Of a stretch of DNA of 64,000 nt, positions 34,387 to 43,153 are shown piece after piece. Under the pieces are notes generated by a model. It worked only from the letters and a program-made list of their open reading frames with translations. It had not been told where the DNA came from and searched no databases. The stretch's first letter is position 1; the number at the start of each line of letters is the position of its first letter. Source of the stretch: Prochlorococcus sp. scB241_528N17 (GTDB taxonomy: Bacteria; Cyanobacteriota; Cyanobacteriia; PCC-6307; Cyanobiaceae); the NCBI GenBank assembly GCA_000634735.1, contig JFLG01000001.1, positions 225,714-289,713 of the forward strand, written 5' to 3'. The position numbers were made by a program, and so were the translations under genes.

Positions 34387-35504
34387 TAACCACCAAAGAA
34401 TTGCGGAAAAGCAAGTTTTAATCCCGCTGTTATCAAAAGATTAGCAAGAGAAATTGGCAGAAGAAACTTCCATCCTAGATCTAAGAGTTGATCAATTCTT
34501 ACTCTAGGAGTTGTCCAACGTAATAATATTGCAATAAAAACTAAAAGATATGCTTTCAGTATAGTCATTACAATTCCTATTGATGCAGTGAAAACCTGAA
34601 TAAAGGGTGCATTAATAGGTAAATTAAGAAACTTAGCTATTAATTCAACTGGAATAGGAAAACCCCATCCTCCCAAATAAAGTATTGATACTAATAAAGC
34701 GGAAAGAATTAAATTAATGTAACTACCCAGGTAGAACAATGCGAATTTCATTCCTGCATATTCAGTTTGATATCCCGCAACTAATTCTTCTTCAGCTTCG
34801 GGTAAGTCAAACGGAAGTCTCTCACATTCTGCAAGAGCACAAATCCAAAAGACTATAAAACCAACTGGTTGTCTCCATATATTCCAACTTAGGATTCCAG
34901 CACCACTTTGTTGGTTGACAATGTCAACAGTACTTAAAGAATTTGTCATTAGTACGATAGCCAGTACAGATAAAGCTAAAGGAATTTCATAACTTATTGA
35001 TTGAGCCGCTGCTCTTAAACCTCCTAATAAAGAATACTTATTATTTGATGCGTATCCGCTCATAAGAAGGCCAATTGGCTGAATACTGCTTAAAGCAATC
35101 CATAGGAAAATTCCAATGCCAACGTTACTTATTAAAAGGTTTTGTCCAAAAGGAACAATTAGCCAGGACAGAATGACTGGGACAAGAACTAATATAGGTC
35201 CTGCAGTGAAGAGAATCCCATCCGCTTTGGCAGGAATAATATCTTCTTTGACAAGTAACTTGAGACCATCTGCAATTGGTTGGAGGACGCCGAGCGCTCC
35301 AGCATATTCTGGACCTATTCTTTGTTGAGCAGCAGCAGATATTTTTCTTTCAAGCCAAACTGTTACTAAAACGCCAACAACTGCCGCTACCAAAACCAAA
35401 AGCATAGGAAGAGGGAGCCATATTATATGAGCGATTTCGCTGGAAAGGCCAAAACCTTTTAAGAATTCATTAAAACTATATTCGAGATCTAATCCGTATT
35501 CCAA
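34386..35504 (-). CDS. ndhA: NAD(P)H-quinone oxidoreductase subunit 1 (NdhA)
   Basis: A 372-residue, eight-helix NdhA/NuoH homologue next to the quinone chamber. Conserved: [18 protein letters not shown] (about 52-69), [18 protein letters not shown] (71-88), [20 protein letters not shown] (about 228-247) with the acidic E-channel loop, and [12 protein letters not shown] near the C-terminus. The start is TTG 35504; no ATG is available upstream. It is first of ndhA-I-G-E, 75 bp downstream of gltA. Confidence 0.95.
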   Translation of the reverse strand: MEYGLDLEYSFNEFLKGFGLSSEIAHIIWLPLPMLLVLVAAVVGVLVTVWLERKISAAAQQRIGPEYAGALGVLQPIADGLKLLVKEDIIPAKADGILFTAGPILVLVPVILSWLIVPFGQNLLISNVGIGIFLWIALSSIQPIGLLMSGYASNNKYSLLGGLRAAAQSISYEIPLALSVLAIVLMTNSLSTVDIVNQQSGAGILSWNIWRQPVGFIVFWICALAECERLPFDLPEAEEELVAGYQTEYAGMKFALFYLGSYINLILSALLVSILYLGGWGFPIPVELIAKFLNLPINAPFIQVFTASIGIVMTILKAYLLVFIAILLRWTTPRVRIDQLLDLGWKFLLPISLANLLITAGLKLAFPQFFGG

Positions 35505-35534
35505 AATTTTTATGTTATTTACTTAATAGATTAA

Positions 35535-35570
35535 CTCTTCATAAACAATATGTGTGTTTTTTATGAAAAG
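35535..35570 (-). other. Hairpin between gltA and ndhA
   Basis: Stem arms 35535-35545 and 35560-35570 (11 bp). In minus-strand RNA the single non-Watson-Crick position is a G-U wobble, whereas in plus-strand RNA it would be an A-C mismatch, which favours a role in the gltA-ndhA transcript. The 14-nt loop and lack of a U-tract argue against a simple terminator. Confidence 0.5.
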
Positions 35571-35579
35571 CTGCAAATA

Positions 35580-36725
35580 TTATTCTCTACTTTCTAAGCT
35601 GATCCAATCTCTTGGTTCTGAACCTGTATAGATTTGCGATGGTCTGAAAATTCTATTTGCTCCAAGTTGCTCTCTCCAATGAGCTAACCAACCAGCCACT
35701 CTAGATATGGCAAAAATTGGGGTAAATAAATCACGAGGAATACCAAGTTTTCTATAAACAAGGCCAGAATAAAAATCCACGTTAGGGAATATACCCTTAG
35801 GTCCAAGTCTTGGTATTGCCTCTGCCTCAAGTGATTTAGCAACTTCATACATTTCATCTGCTCCAAATCTAATAAAAAGTTCTTCTGCAAGTTTTTGAAG
35901 AATTATTGCTCTGGGATCTTTGACTTTATATTCTCTGTGGCCAAAGCCCATTATCTTACTTTTATTGTTTATTGCATTATCTAAAAAAGACCCAGCATTT
36001 TCTGGGGTTTTAATCTCTTCTAACATCGCAATCACATCCTCGTTTGCTCCTCCGTGCAATGGGCCTGCTAAGGTTCCTACTGCAGAGGCGATGACAGCAT
36101 ATGGATCTGTAAGAGTACTTGCAGTCACTCTAGCGCTAAATGTACTTGCGTTTAAACTATGTTCGGCATGTAGAATTAAGCACCTATCAAAAACTTTTGC
36201 GGCTATAGGATCTTGTTCTTTTTCAGTTAACATGTAAAGAAAATTTGATGAGTAAGTTAGATCATCTCTAGGTTGAATTGGGTCTTGTCCTTTTCTAATA
36301 AGTTGGAACGCTGCAATCATTGTAGGTATTTTTGCTATTAGTCTTATGACTGCGTTGTAGATGTAATTAGGATCATCTATTGCTCTACGCGAATAAAAGA
36401 GCCCCAAAGAAGCTGCACTAGATTGAAGAGCATCCATAGGATGACCAGTTGCAGGGAAACATTTCATCATATCTCTAACTCTAAAACTTAACCTTCGATG
36501 CATCTGAACTTCTTGTTCGAAATCTCTTAGTTGAATAGCTGTGGGCAATTCACCCCAAATCAATAGGTAAGCGGTTTCTAAAAAACTGCTTTTTTGGGAT
36601 AGTTCCTCAATGGAATAGCCTCTGTACAATAATTTACCTTTGTTGCCATCAATATCACATATGGATGAATTAGTAACTGGGACACCCTCTAATCCTGGTT
36701 TTAAAATTAGTTTGTTACTATCCAA
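35580..36725 (-). CDS. gltA: Citrate synthase
   Basis: A 381-residue citrate synthase joining oxaloacetate and acetyl-CoA. Active-site blocks: LILHAEHSLNASTFSARV (about 205-222, catalytic His), GTLAGPLHGGANEDV (about 238-252, second His) and the Asp block VDFYSGLVYRKLG (about 315-327). The start is TTG 36725 (DSNKLILKPGLEGV). It supplies 2-oxoglutarate for nitrogen assimilation in the incomplete/alternative cyanobacterial TCA cycle. It may be co-transcribed with ndhA through the hairpin-bearing gap. Confidence 0.95.
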   Translation of the reverse strand: MDSNKLILKPGLEGVPVTNSSICDIDGNKGKLLYRGYSIEELSQKSSFLETAYLLIWGELPTAIQLRDFEQEVQMHRRLSFRVRDMMKCFPATGHPMDALQSSAASLGLFYSRRAIDDPNYIYNAVIRLIAKIPTMIAAFQLIRKGQDPIQPRDDLTYSSNFLYMLTEKEQDPIAAKVFDRCLILHAEHSLNASTFSARVTASTLTDPYAVIASAVGTLAGPLHGGANEDVIAMLEEIKTPENAGSFLDNAINNKSKIMGFGHREYKVKDPRAIILQKLAEELFIRFGADEMYEVAKSLEAEAIPRLGPKGIFPNVDFYSGLVYRKLGIPRDLFTPIFAISRVAGWLAHWREQLGANRIFRPSQIYTGSEPRDWISLESRE

Positions 36726-36851
36726 TTGCTTAATTCAATATCAAATACTTATAGATTAAAGATAGTCAAATAATTTTTAATTAACCACAAGATATTAACT
36801 TCGCAAAAAATTAAAATAATTGTTTTTGAATCTTGTTTGAATAAATTTAAT

Positions 36852-38312
36852 TTAAAGAATGTTTAATATTGTTTCTCTGTAAATAATTGGATTTTTTTCA
36901 GGAATAGACTGATTTATGATTTCTAGCGATTCTTCATTTGATATTTTTAAAATATTTTTAATGAGAAAATTAAGGTCCTGCAAATTAGAAAAATATTCAA
37001 TTTTATTAGAATTACCATCTTTGATATCAACTACTGAATAAAGAAAAGCAGATTTATCTTTATTACTTTTTAGGTTAAAAAATTTTTTTGATATTTTCTC
37101 AAATTCTTTACCATCAATTAAATTATTACTTATAATTTGTAAATCTTTTGATTCTATCGAATAGATATTTTCAACAGATAATTGTTTTATAACACCGTCT
37201 TTTTCTTCAAGAATATCTTTGGAATATCTCGAATAAATATCTTCATTTTGTTTCAAAGTATATTTGTTGAAATCTTTTAGCTTTTTCAAAGCACTTAAAT
37301 CAAATTTATCTTCATTATTTTTTTCAAACGTAATAAGCCAATCTTTATTTGAATTGAGAATTAAAATATTTTGATTATTATTTTGATTAAACTCTTCAAA
37401 AAAACTGAGTTGAAAATCATTTATTAAGGGATTAAGATGTTTGTCAAAATTTTTCGTATCACAAAAAATTAAATTTTCAGGATTATCTTTATTACTATTC
37501 TCTTTATTCATTAACTTTTCGTAAGTAAGAATATTAATATTTTTTTTATTATTTAGTAAATATGATTTTAAAATTAGTTGCTTATTTTTAAAGTCAAAAA
37601 TTGTAGCAATTTTATCCCCATTATTCTCAGTAAAAATTTCTTTATTAAAAAATTTACTTTCCAAAAATTTATTTGTGAATAATATATTTTTTTCATTGTT
37701 CAGTCCAACAAGTGCGCCCTCATATTGAAATTTTTTTTTCTTAAAATTTTCACTAGAGATAATACTATTTTTGATTAATTTTTTATCTGATGAAGCAATT
37801 ATATAATTATCTTCGGTTCGGTATATATAGTTAAGGAAATTTATTTTGTTTTCTCTATTAATTGAAATTATCTCATCAATCTGATCAATTTTTTTAGGCA
37901 AATTTAATAAATCGTCGATAGTTTTTTCTGGCTTAATTTTAAAAACAATCAAAATATCATCTTTAAGCTTTTTATTATTTTCAAAAGTTGAGATTATAAG
38001 TTCATTATTATAGATATCTTCTAATTGATTGTTGCCTAGATCTATTCCTAAGTAATCTAATATAGAGTCTTTTATTAAAACAAAGTTATCTTTATTTGTT
38101 GAATTTTTATCCTTTTCATTATTATTAACAATATTAAAACTATCTAAATTTGAAATAAATAATAATTTATTGTTTTCAGGTATATATTTTATGATACCTG
38201 GTTGCTCAATATTTGTACTTTGCTCCTTATTTTTATCAGGAGATACTTTTTTAAAAACAACAAAAAGTAATAAAGATAATAATAGGATTATTGCTACTAC
38301 TCTAAGTTTCAT
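36852..38312 (-). CDS. Hypothetical membrane-anchored protein (possibly DUF3352-like)
   Basis: About 486 residues from ATG 38312 (a TTG two codons earlier is possible). An N-terminal signal anchor MKLRVVAIILLLSLLLFVV is followed by a large, extremely Asn/Lys/Ile/Glu-rich domain predicted to lie outside the cytoplasm. The segment IPENNKLLFISNLDSFNIV resembles the start of cyanobacterial DUF3352 proteins, but conservation is weak and I am not sure. There are no catalytic motifs and no cysteine pattern. Its base composition is more AT-rich than its neighbours. It lies alone between gltA and a divergent rhodanese gene. Confidence 0.72.
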   Translation of the reverse strand: MKLRVVAIILLLSLLLFVVFKKVSPDKNKEQSTNIEQPGIIKYIPENNKLLFISNLDSFNIVNNNEKDKNSTNKDNFVLIKDSILDYLGIDLGNNQLEDIYNNELIISTFENNKKLKDDILIVFKIKPEKTIDDLLNLPKKIDQIDEIISINRENKINFLNYIYRTEDNYIIASSDKKLIKNSIISSENFKKKKFQYEGALVGLNNEKNILFTNKFLESKFFNKEIFTENNGDKIATIFDFKNKQLILKSYLLNNKKNINILTYEKLMNKENSNKDNPENLIFCDTKNFDKHLNPLINDFQLSFFEEFNQNNNQNILILNSNKDWLITFEKNNEDKFDLSALKKLKDFNKYTLKQNEDIYSRYSKDILEEKDGVIKQLSVENIYSIESKDLQIISNNLIDGKEFEKISKKFFNLKSNKDKSAFLYSVVDIKDGNSNKIEYFSNLQDLNFLIKNILKISNEESLEIINQSIPEKNPIIYRETILNIL

Positions 38313-38401
38313 TATCAATGTTTATTTTTATTTTTAACAATAAACTTCCTACTGCAACTTAATTTATTAAATTGTAAATAACACATAATTTATCCTATAA
38401 A

Positions 38402-38752
38402 TTGGGAAGTTATCCAAAATCTATAAATGCTTCTAGTCTAAATGATTGGTTTAATTCTGAGAAAGAAGATCCAGTCTTGATTGATGTAAGAGAGCAGTCA
38501 GAGCTTGAACTGGCTCGTTTCTCAAAAGAATTTTTACATATACCAATTAGTAAAGTTACATCTGAATATGTTGAAGAAATATTTGCTGGTTTATTAGATA
38601 GAGAAATTGTAGTTACCTGTCATGCAGGAATAAGAAGTTATAACTTTTCTCAATGGTGCTTGGATAATAATATTGTGAGCGAAATATGGAATTTGGAGGA
38701 GGGTATTGATGGATGGAGTAGATATATTGACTCATCAATACCAAGGTATTGA
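38402..38752 (+). CDS. Rhodanese-like domain protein
   Basis: A 116-residue single rhodanese domain. LIDVREQSELELARF (about 26-40) is the CH2A region and VVTCHAGIRSYNF carries the catalytic cysteine loop C-HAGIR-S (Cys74), so the protein is likely an active sulfurtransferase rather than an inactive variant. The start is TTG 38402. It is convergent with trpB with no gap. Sulfur acceptor unknown; cysK, cysC and an iscS-like desulfurase are elsewhere in the window. Confidence 0.88.
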   Translation: MGSYPKSINASSLNDWFNSEKEDPVLIDVREQSELELARFSKEFLHIPISKVTSEYVEEIFAGLLDREIVVTCHAGIRSYNFSQWCLDNNIVSEIWNLEEGIDGWSRYIDSSIPRY

Positions 38753-39997
38753 TTAAATATCTAATGAAGATGCAACAGTATTAACATCTTTGTCGCCTCT
38801 TCCAGAACAATTGATAACTATATGAGTATCTTTTTCAAGAGTAGGGCATAATTTATCTAACCAAGCAAAGGCATGGGAAGTTTCAAGTGCAGGAATAATT
38901 CCTTCTAGTTCACTAACAAGTTTTAAAGCGTCCAAAGCTTCTTGATCTGTGACTGATCCATATTCTGCTCTACCTATTTCTTTTAAATGGCTATGTTCAG
39001 GTCCTACTCCAGGGTAATCTAAACCTGCACTTATTGAGTGAGCTTCTTGTACTTGACCATTATCATCTTGCAAGAGAAGACTCATTGATCCATGCAAAAT
39101 TCCAACTGACCCTTTAGTGATAGTGGCAGCATGTTTGTCAGTATCAACTCCGCTTCCTGCGGCTTCAACTCCAATAAGACGCACAGAAGTTTCTTTAACA
39201 AAAGGATGGAAAAGCCCCATTGCATTTGATCCCCCACCTACACAAGCAAGCAAAATATCGGGAAAAGATCCAAATGATTCTAAACATTGTTTTTTTGTTT
39301 CTTCACCTATAACTGCATGAAAATCTCGCACAATCTTTGGGAATGGGTGTGGGCCGGCAACAGATCCTAAAATGTAGTGTGTGGTTTCGACATTAGAAAC
39401 CCAATCTCTAATTGCTTCACTAGTGGCATCCTTAAGTGTTGCAGTTCCAGAATTTACAACTTTAACTTCAGCTCCTAGAAGTTTCATTCTGAAAACGTTA
39501 AGGGATTGCCTTTTTATATCTTCAGCACCCATGTAGATAATACATTTCAAGCCAAATCTCGCACAAACAGTAGCAGTAGCAACTCCGTGCTGACCTGCTC
39601 CAGTTTCTGCAATTATTCTCTTTTTGCCCATTCTTATTGCAAGTAAAGCTTGTCCGAGGGCATTATTAATTTTGTGAGCCCCAGTATGATTTAAATCTTC
39701 TCTTTTAAGCCATATTCTAGGAGTTGCTTGTTTAGTTTTGTAATGTTCAGTAAGTCTTTTGGCTTCATAAAGTGGTGTTTCTCTTCCTACATAAGTCTTA
39801 AGGAGATGATTTAATTCTTCTACAAAAAGTTTATCTTTCCATGCATTAGATGCAGCTGTTTCAAGCTCAAAAAGAGCAGGCATTAGCGTTTCAGGTACAT
39901 ATTGACCACCATATTTTCCAAATCTTCCCTCTTTGGAGGGTTGATTTAAATCCTCATTTTTATAGTTCTGATCTTTGCGAGAAAATGTACTTACCAC
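38753..39997 (-). CDS. trpB: Tryptophan synthase beta chain
   Basis: A 414-residue PLP enzyme making tryptophan from indole and serine. PLP lysine K109 in [13 protein letters not shown], phosphate-binding GGGSNAMG (about 250-257), and [19 protein letters not shown] at its N-terminus (24-42) are all present. The start is GTG 39997, giving a 23-residue leader before the conserved core. It stands apart from trpA. It is divergent from the SUI1 gene. Confidence 0.96.
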   Translation of the reverse strand: MVSTFSRKDQNYKNEDLNQPSKEGRFGKYGGQYVPETLMPALFELETAASNAWKDKLFVEELNHLLKTYVGRETPLYEAKRLTEHYKTKQATPRIWLKREDLNHTGAHKINNALGQALLAIRMGKKRIIAETGAGQHGVATATVCARFGLKCIIYMGAEDIKRQSLNVFRMKLLGAEVKVVNSGTATLKDATSEAIRDWVSNVETTHYILGSVAGPHPFPKIVRDFHAVIGEETKKQCLESFGSFPDILLACVGGGSNAMGLFHPFVKETSVRLIGVEAAGSGVDTDKHAATITKGSVGILHGSMSLLLQDDNGQVQEAHSISAGLDYPGVGPEHSHLKEIGRAEYGSVTDQEALDALKLVSELEGIIPALETSHAFAWLDKLCPTLEKDTHIVINCSGRGDKDVNTVASSLDI

Positions 39998-40045
39998 TTT
40001 TTCTATAGAATAAGTATTAACTAACTATAGATTATATTGAAAATA

Positions 40046-40357
40046 ATGGGAAAAAAGAATTGGATCGAATTTGATAATCAAGAAAAAAAATCAGATGAAA
40101 CAGCTAAAGTAGATACTGTTAGTAAAAAATTAAAAATAAATATTTCAAAACAAAAAAAAGGTAAAAAGGGAAAGACTGTAACTTTAATTAAAGGTTTAGG
40201 CGCTGAGGATGAAATCTTATTAAAAGAATTACTAAAAAAAATTAAAGTTTTTTGTGGGACTGGAGGAACATTGATTGATGGAAATATCCAGTTGCAGGGT
40301 AATATGGTGTCGAAATCAATTGAGTTTCTTCGTAAAGAGGGATTTCATAATTTATGA
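40046..40357 (+). CDS. SUI1/eIF1-family translation factor (YciH-like)
   Basis: From ATG 40046, 103 residues. The Lys-rich N-terminus precedes the SUI1 domain (about 35-100) with KGKTVTLIKGLGA, LLKKIKVFCGTGGTLIDGNIQLQG in two parts, and a C-terminal FLRKEGF. Bacterial YciH proteins are structurally related to eIF1 and may influence start-codon fidelity; that is interesting given the many TTG/GTG starts here, though this link is speculative. TTG 40037 gives three more residues. It is followed by cysC after 29 bp. Confidence 0.87.
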   Translation: MGKKNWIEFDNQEKKSDETAKVDTVSKKLKINISKQKKGKKGKTVTLIKGLGAEDEILLKELLKKIKVFCGTGGTLIDGNIQLQGNMVSKSIEFLRKEGFHNL

Positions 40358-40386
40358 AGCAAGGGTTAGGATAGTTTTTAATTTTG

Positions 40387-41022
40387 ATGATGCAAAAAAT
40401 GAAAGAACAAGATCAAACAAAGTCAACCAATATAAAGTGGCACAACTTAACTATTGATAGAGAAAAGTTAGAGAAAATGAGAGGTCATAAAGGTATGGTT
40501 ATCTGGTTTACCGGTTTATCTGGTTCTGGTAAAAGTACTTTAGCCAACGCTTTAAATGAAGTTTTACACTTAGATGGTTTTTCGACTTATGTGTTGGATG
40601 GAGATAATATAAGACACGGTTTATGTAAAGATCTTGGTTTTTCGGATGAAGACAGAGAAGAAAATATAAGAAGAATTGGTGAAGTTGCGAATTTATTTAT
40701 GAATGCTGGGATAATAACTATTACAGCATTTGTTTCGCCATTTATTAGCGATAGAGATAAGGTGAGAAAAATTATTGGATCTAAGGATTTTATTGAAGTT
40801 TATTGTTCTGCTGATATCACAGTTTGTGAAAATAGGGATACTAAAGGTCTTTATAAGAAGGCTCGTTTGGGTGAAATTAAGGAATTTACAGGGATTTCTA
40901 GTCCATATGAAGCTCCTCATAATCCTGAAATTGTTGTTGATACAGGTTCGTTAGATTTAAATGATTCCGTTGAAAAAGTTATTAACTACCTCAAAAAAGA
41001 AAACTTTCTTAACAAGGCCTAA
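40387..41022 (+). CDS. cysC: Adenylylsulfate (APS) kinase
   Basis: About 211 residues. Walker A GLSGSGKST (about 43-51), LDGDNIRHGLCKDLGFS (about 71-87), an FVSPFISDR block and the EVYCSADITVCENRDTKGLY active-site lid region (in two parts). APS kinase makes PAPS from APS and ATP in sulfate assimilation. Consecutive TTG-ATG-ATG codons at 40384-40392 leave the exact start open; 40387 is used. It is convergent with purE. Confidence 0.93.
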   Translation: MMQKMKEQDQTKSTNIKWHNLTIDREKLEKMRGHKGMVIWFTGLSGSGKSTLANALNEVLHLDGFSTYVLDGDNIRHGLCKDLGFSDEDREENIRRIGEVANLFMNAGIITITAFVSPFISDRDKVRKIIGSKDFIEVYCSADITVCENRDTKGLYKKARLGEIKEFTGISSPYEAPHNPEIVVDTGSLDLNDSVEKVINYLKKENFLNKA

Positions 41023-41037
41023 TAGAAAAATATTAGT

Positions 41038-41574
41038 TCATTTATTTTGAAGATAATTGTCAGGTCCAATAGTTGATAACTTATTATTTTTATTTCTTAC
41101 CTGTGTATGTAGATTTTCTCGGAATTCTTTTAAATTTTTCTTTATGGATTCATCAAATAAACTGACCATCCCTATTGCCAATAATCCAGCGTTTTGTCCT
41201 CCATTAATTGCAACTGTTGCAACTGGAATTCCAGAGGGCATTTGAACGATTGATAAAAGAGAGTCAATTCCCTTAAGTGTCTTACTCTCTACTGGTACTC
41301 CAATTACAGGAATGCAAGTTATGGATGCCAGCATTCCCGGAAGATGAGCAGCACCCCCAGCACCGGCAATTATTACTTTTATGTTTTCTGATTCTGCATT
41401 TTTTGCATATTCCATCATTTCAAAAGGTGTTCGATGAGCAGAAAGTATACAAACTTCAGTTTTTATTCTAAATTCTCTTAAAATATCAATGGCTGGTTTC
41501 AATGTATTTAGATCTGAATCACTACCCATTACGACAGCAATTTTATAAATTTCTTTAGAATTTAATTCTGACAA
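41038..41574 (-). CDS. purE: N5-carboxyaminoimidazole ribonucleotide mutase
   Basis: A 178-residue PurE for de novo purine synthesis. VVMGSDSDLNTLKPA (about 14-28), SAHRTPFEM (about 45-53) and AGAGGAAHLPGMLAS (about 71-85) are the family's substrate-binding blocks. The start codon is a TTG at 41574; no ATG lies in frame upstream of the conserved core. It works with PurK, which is not in this window. Confidence 0.95.
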   Translation of the reverse strand: MSELNSKEIYKIAVVMGSDSDLNTLKPAIDILREFRIKTEVCILSAHRTPFEMMEYAKNAESENIKVIIAGAGGAAHLPGMLASITCIPVIGVPVESKTLKGIDSLLSIVQMPSGIPVATVAINGGQNAGLLAIGMVSLFDESIKKNLKEFRENLHTQVRNKNNKLSTIGPDNYLQNK

Positions 41575-41595
41575 AATAACAAATCAATTCTTTCC

Positions 41596-41601
41596 TATAA
41601 T
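41596..41601 (+). promoter_or_regulatory. Candidate -10 element of chlM
   Basis: TATAAT in the purE-chlM divergent gap, 62 bp before the chlM ATG. No good -35 at the normal spacing. The following TGGCGCGC is a small GC-rich patch. Confidence 0.35.
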
Positions 41602-41663
41602 GGCGCGCAATTAATTTGGTGCCAGTTAGTTAGTATGAAAAGAATAAATTTTCATAGAATATT

Positions 41664-42365
41664 ATGACGTCAAATAAGATTATCGAAAAAAGTGAAGTCA
41701 GGGAGTATTTTAATGGTACTGGCTTTGAGAGATGGAATAAAATTTATAGCAAATCTGATCAAATTAATACAGTTCAGAAAAATATTAGGAAAGGACATCA
41801 AAAAACTGTAGATGATGTAGTCTCATACATCAAAAATTATCCCGAACTAACAAAAAAAAGTTATTGTGATGCAGGCTGTGGTGTAGGAAGTCTTTCCATA
41901 CCTTTACTAAGACTCGGTATAAAAGAACTTCAGGTGAGCGATATTTCGTCTGAAATGATTAAAGAAACAAAAAAACGCATTCATGAATTAGGTTTGAGTC
42001 AAGGTAAAATAAAATATGAAGTCTGTGATCTGGAAAAATTAAAAGGATTATTTGATGTTGTAGTTTGTTTAGATGTATTTATTCATTATCCTCAACCGGT
42101 CGCAGAAGAAATGGTTCAACATCTATGCGATTTAAGTAAAGAAAAACTAATCGTTAGCTTTGCTCCTTATACACCAGTTCTCGCTGTTTTAAAAAATATT
42201 GGAAAATTATTTCCTGGGCCAAGTAAAACTACAAGAGCATATACATTGAAAGAAAAGGGTATTATTAATGCTGCCAAAGAAAGAGGATTTAAAGTTGTTA
42301 AAAAGAAATTAAATCAAGCTCCTTTTTATTTTTCAAAACTAATTGAATTCGAAAAAATTAAATAA
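41664..42365 (+). CDS. chlM: Magnesium-protoporphyrin IX methyltransferase
   Basis: A 233-residue SAM-dependent methyltransferase. REYFNGTGFERWNKIYS (about 13-29) is characteristic of ChlM, and the SAM-binding motif I is CDAGCGVGSLSIPL (about 68-81). VVCLDVFIHYP (about 133-143) is motif IV. It methylates Mg-protoporphyrin IX in (bacterio)chlorophyll synthesis; Prochlorococcus uses it for divinyl chlorophylls. It is convergent with the Rre1-like regulator (1-bp gap). Confidence 0.95.
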   Translation: MTSNKIIEKSEVREYFNGTGFERWNKIYSKSDQINTVQKNIRKGHQKTVDDVVSYIKNYPELTKKSYCDAGCGVGSLSIPLLRLGIKELQVSDISSEMIKETKKRIHELGLSQGKIKYEVCDLEKLKGLFDVVVCLDVFIHYPQPVAEEMVQHLCDLSKEKLIVSFAPYTPVLAVLKNIGKLFPGPSKTTRAYTLKEKGIINAAKERGFKVVKKKLNQAPFYFSKLIEFEKIK

Positions 42366-42366
42366 T

Positions 42367-43095
42367 TTATCTTACTAAATGATTTTCAAGTGCATAACGA
42401 ACTAATTCTGTTCGGCTAGATGTACCTGTCTTGATAAAAAGTCTACTTACATATTTTTCAACATTTCTAATAGATGTTTCAAGCTGTCTTGCAATTTCTT
42501 TGTTCATCAGTCCCTCTGCTACTAGTTGAAGAACACTTGCTTCTCTAGGAGTAAAAATAGGAAGATTTATTTTATTTTCTGGATTAGTCTGGTTTTGATC
42601 CGTGAGCATAGATTTTATTTCAGTAATTTGTTTTGCCATTTTGCTTACGTCAATATCTGCGAATCGTGCCGCTTCTTTTAATAATCGCTCTTGTCTGTTG
42701 ATTACATTTTTAACTCTTGCAGCTAATTCATCGGGATCGAAAGGTTTGGAAATATAATCATCAACTCCTGCAAGATAACCTTCTGTTCTGTCTAGGGTCA
42801 TTCCTTTTGCAGTAAGAAAAATAACTGGAGTTCCTCCTAATTTTTCATCCTCTCTAATTTTTTCTAGTAAAGCATAACCGTTGGCTCGAGGCATCATAAC
42901 ATCGCTAATTATCAAATCGGGGAAAATTGTTTGAGCTTTTTCCCAACCATCCTCTCCATCAACTGCAATAAATATTTCAAAGCCTTCATCTTCTAGAAAT
43001 GTTTTAACAGCGGTTCTTAAACCAGGCTCATCATCAACTAATAAAATTCTTGATTTTCTTGCCGGTTCATTATTTATTTGATTAATTTCATTCAT
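42367..43095 (-). CDS. NarL/LuxR-family response regulator, Rre1/Ycf29-like
   Basis: A 242-residue response regulator: receiver (about 15-130) with DDE at 21-23, phosphoacceptor in DLIISDVMMP (D64) and K in YISKPFDPDEL (about 113), an unusual acidic linker (about 130-175), and a C-terminal LuxR helix-turn-helix (TPREASVLQLVAEGLMNKE, then RNVEKYVSRLF). The order and sequence resemble Rre1 (Ycf29) of cyanobacteria/red algal plastids, an early stress-response regulator partnered with Hik2/Hik34. Assignment by pattern; NblR is a different, OmpR-type protein and is excluded. Confidence 0.8.
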   Translation of the reverse strand: MNEINQINNEPARKSRILLVDDEPGLRTAVKTFLEDEGFEIFIAVDGEDGWEKAQTIFPDLIISDVMMPRANGYALLEKIREDEKLGGTPVIFLTAKGMTLDRTEGYLAGVDDYISKPFDPDELAARVKNVINRQERLLKEAARFADIDVSKMAKQITEIKSMLTDQNQTNPENKINLPIFTPREASVLQLVAEGLMNKEIARQLETSIRNVEKYVSRLFIKTGTSSRTELVRYALENHLVR

Positions 43096-43153
43096 TTTTT
43101 AGTTCTTTAATTTGATTTTCTAGTAATAAACAGAATTTTATATACTAAACATA

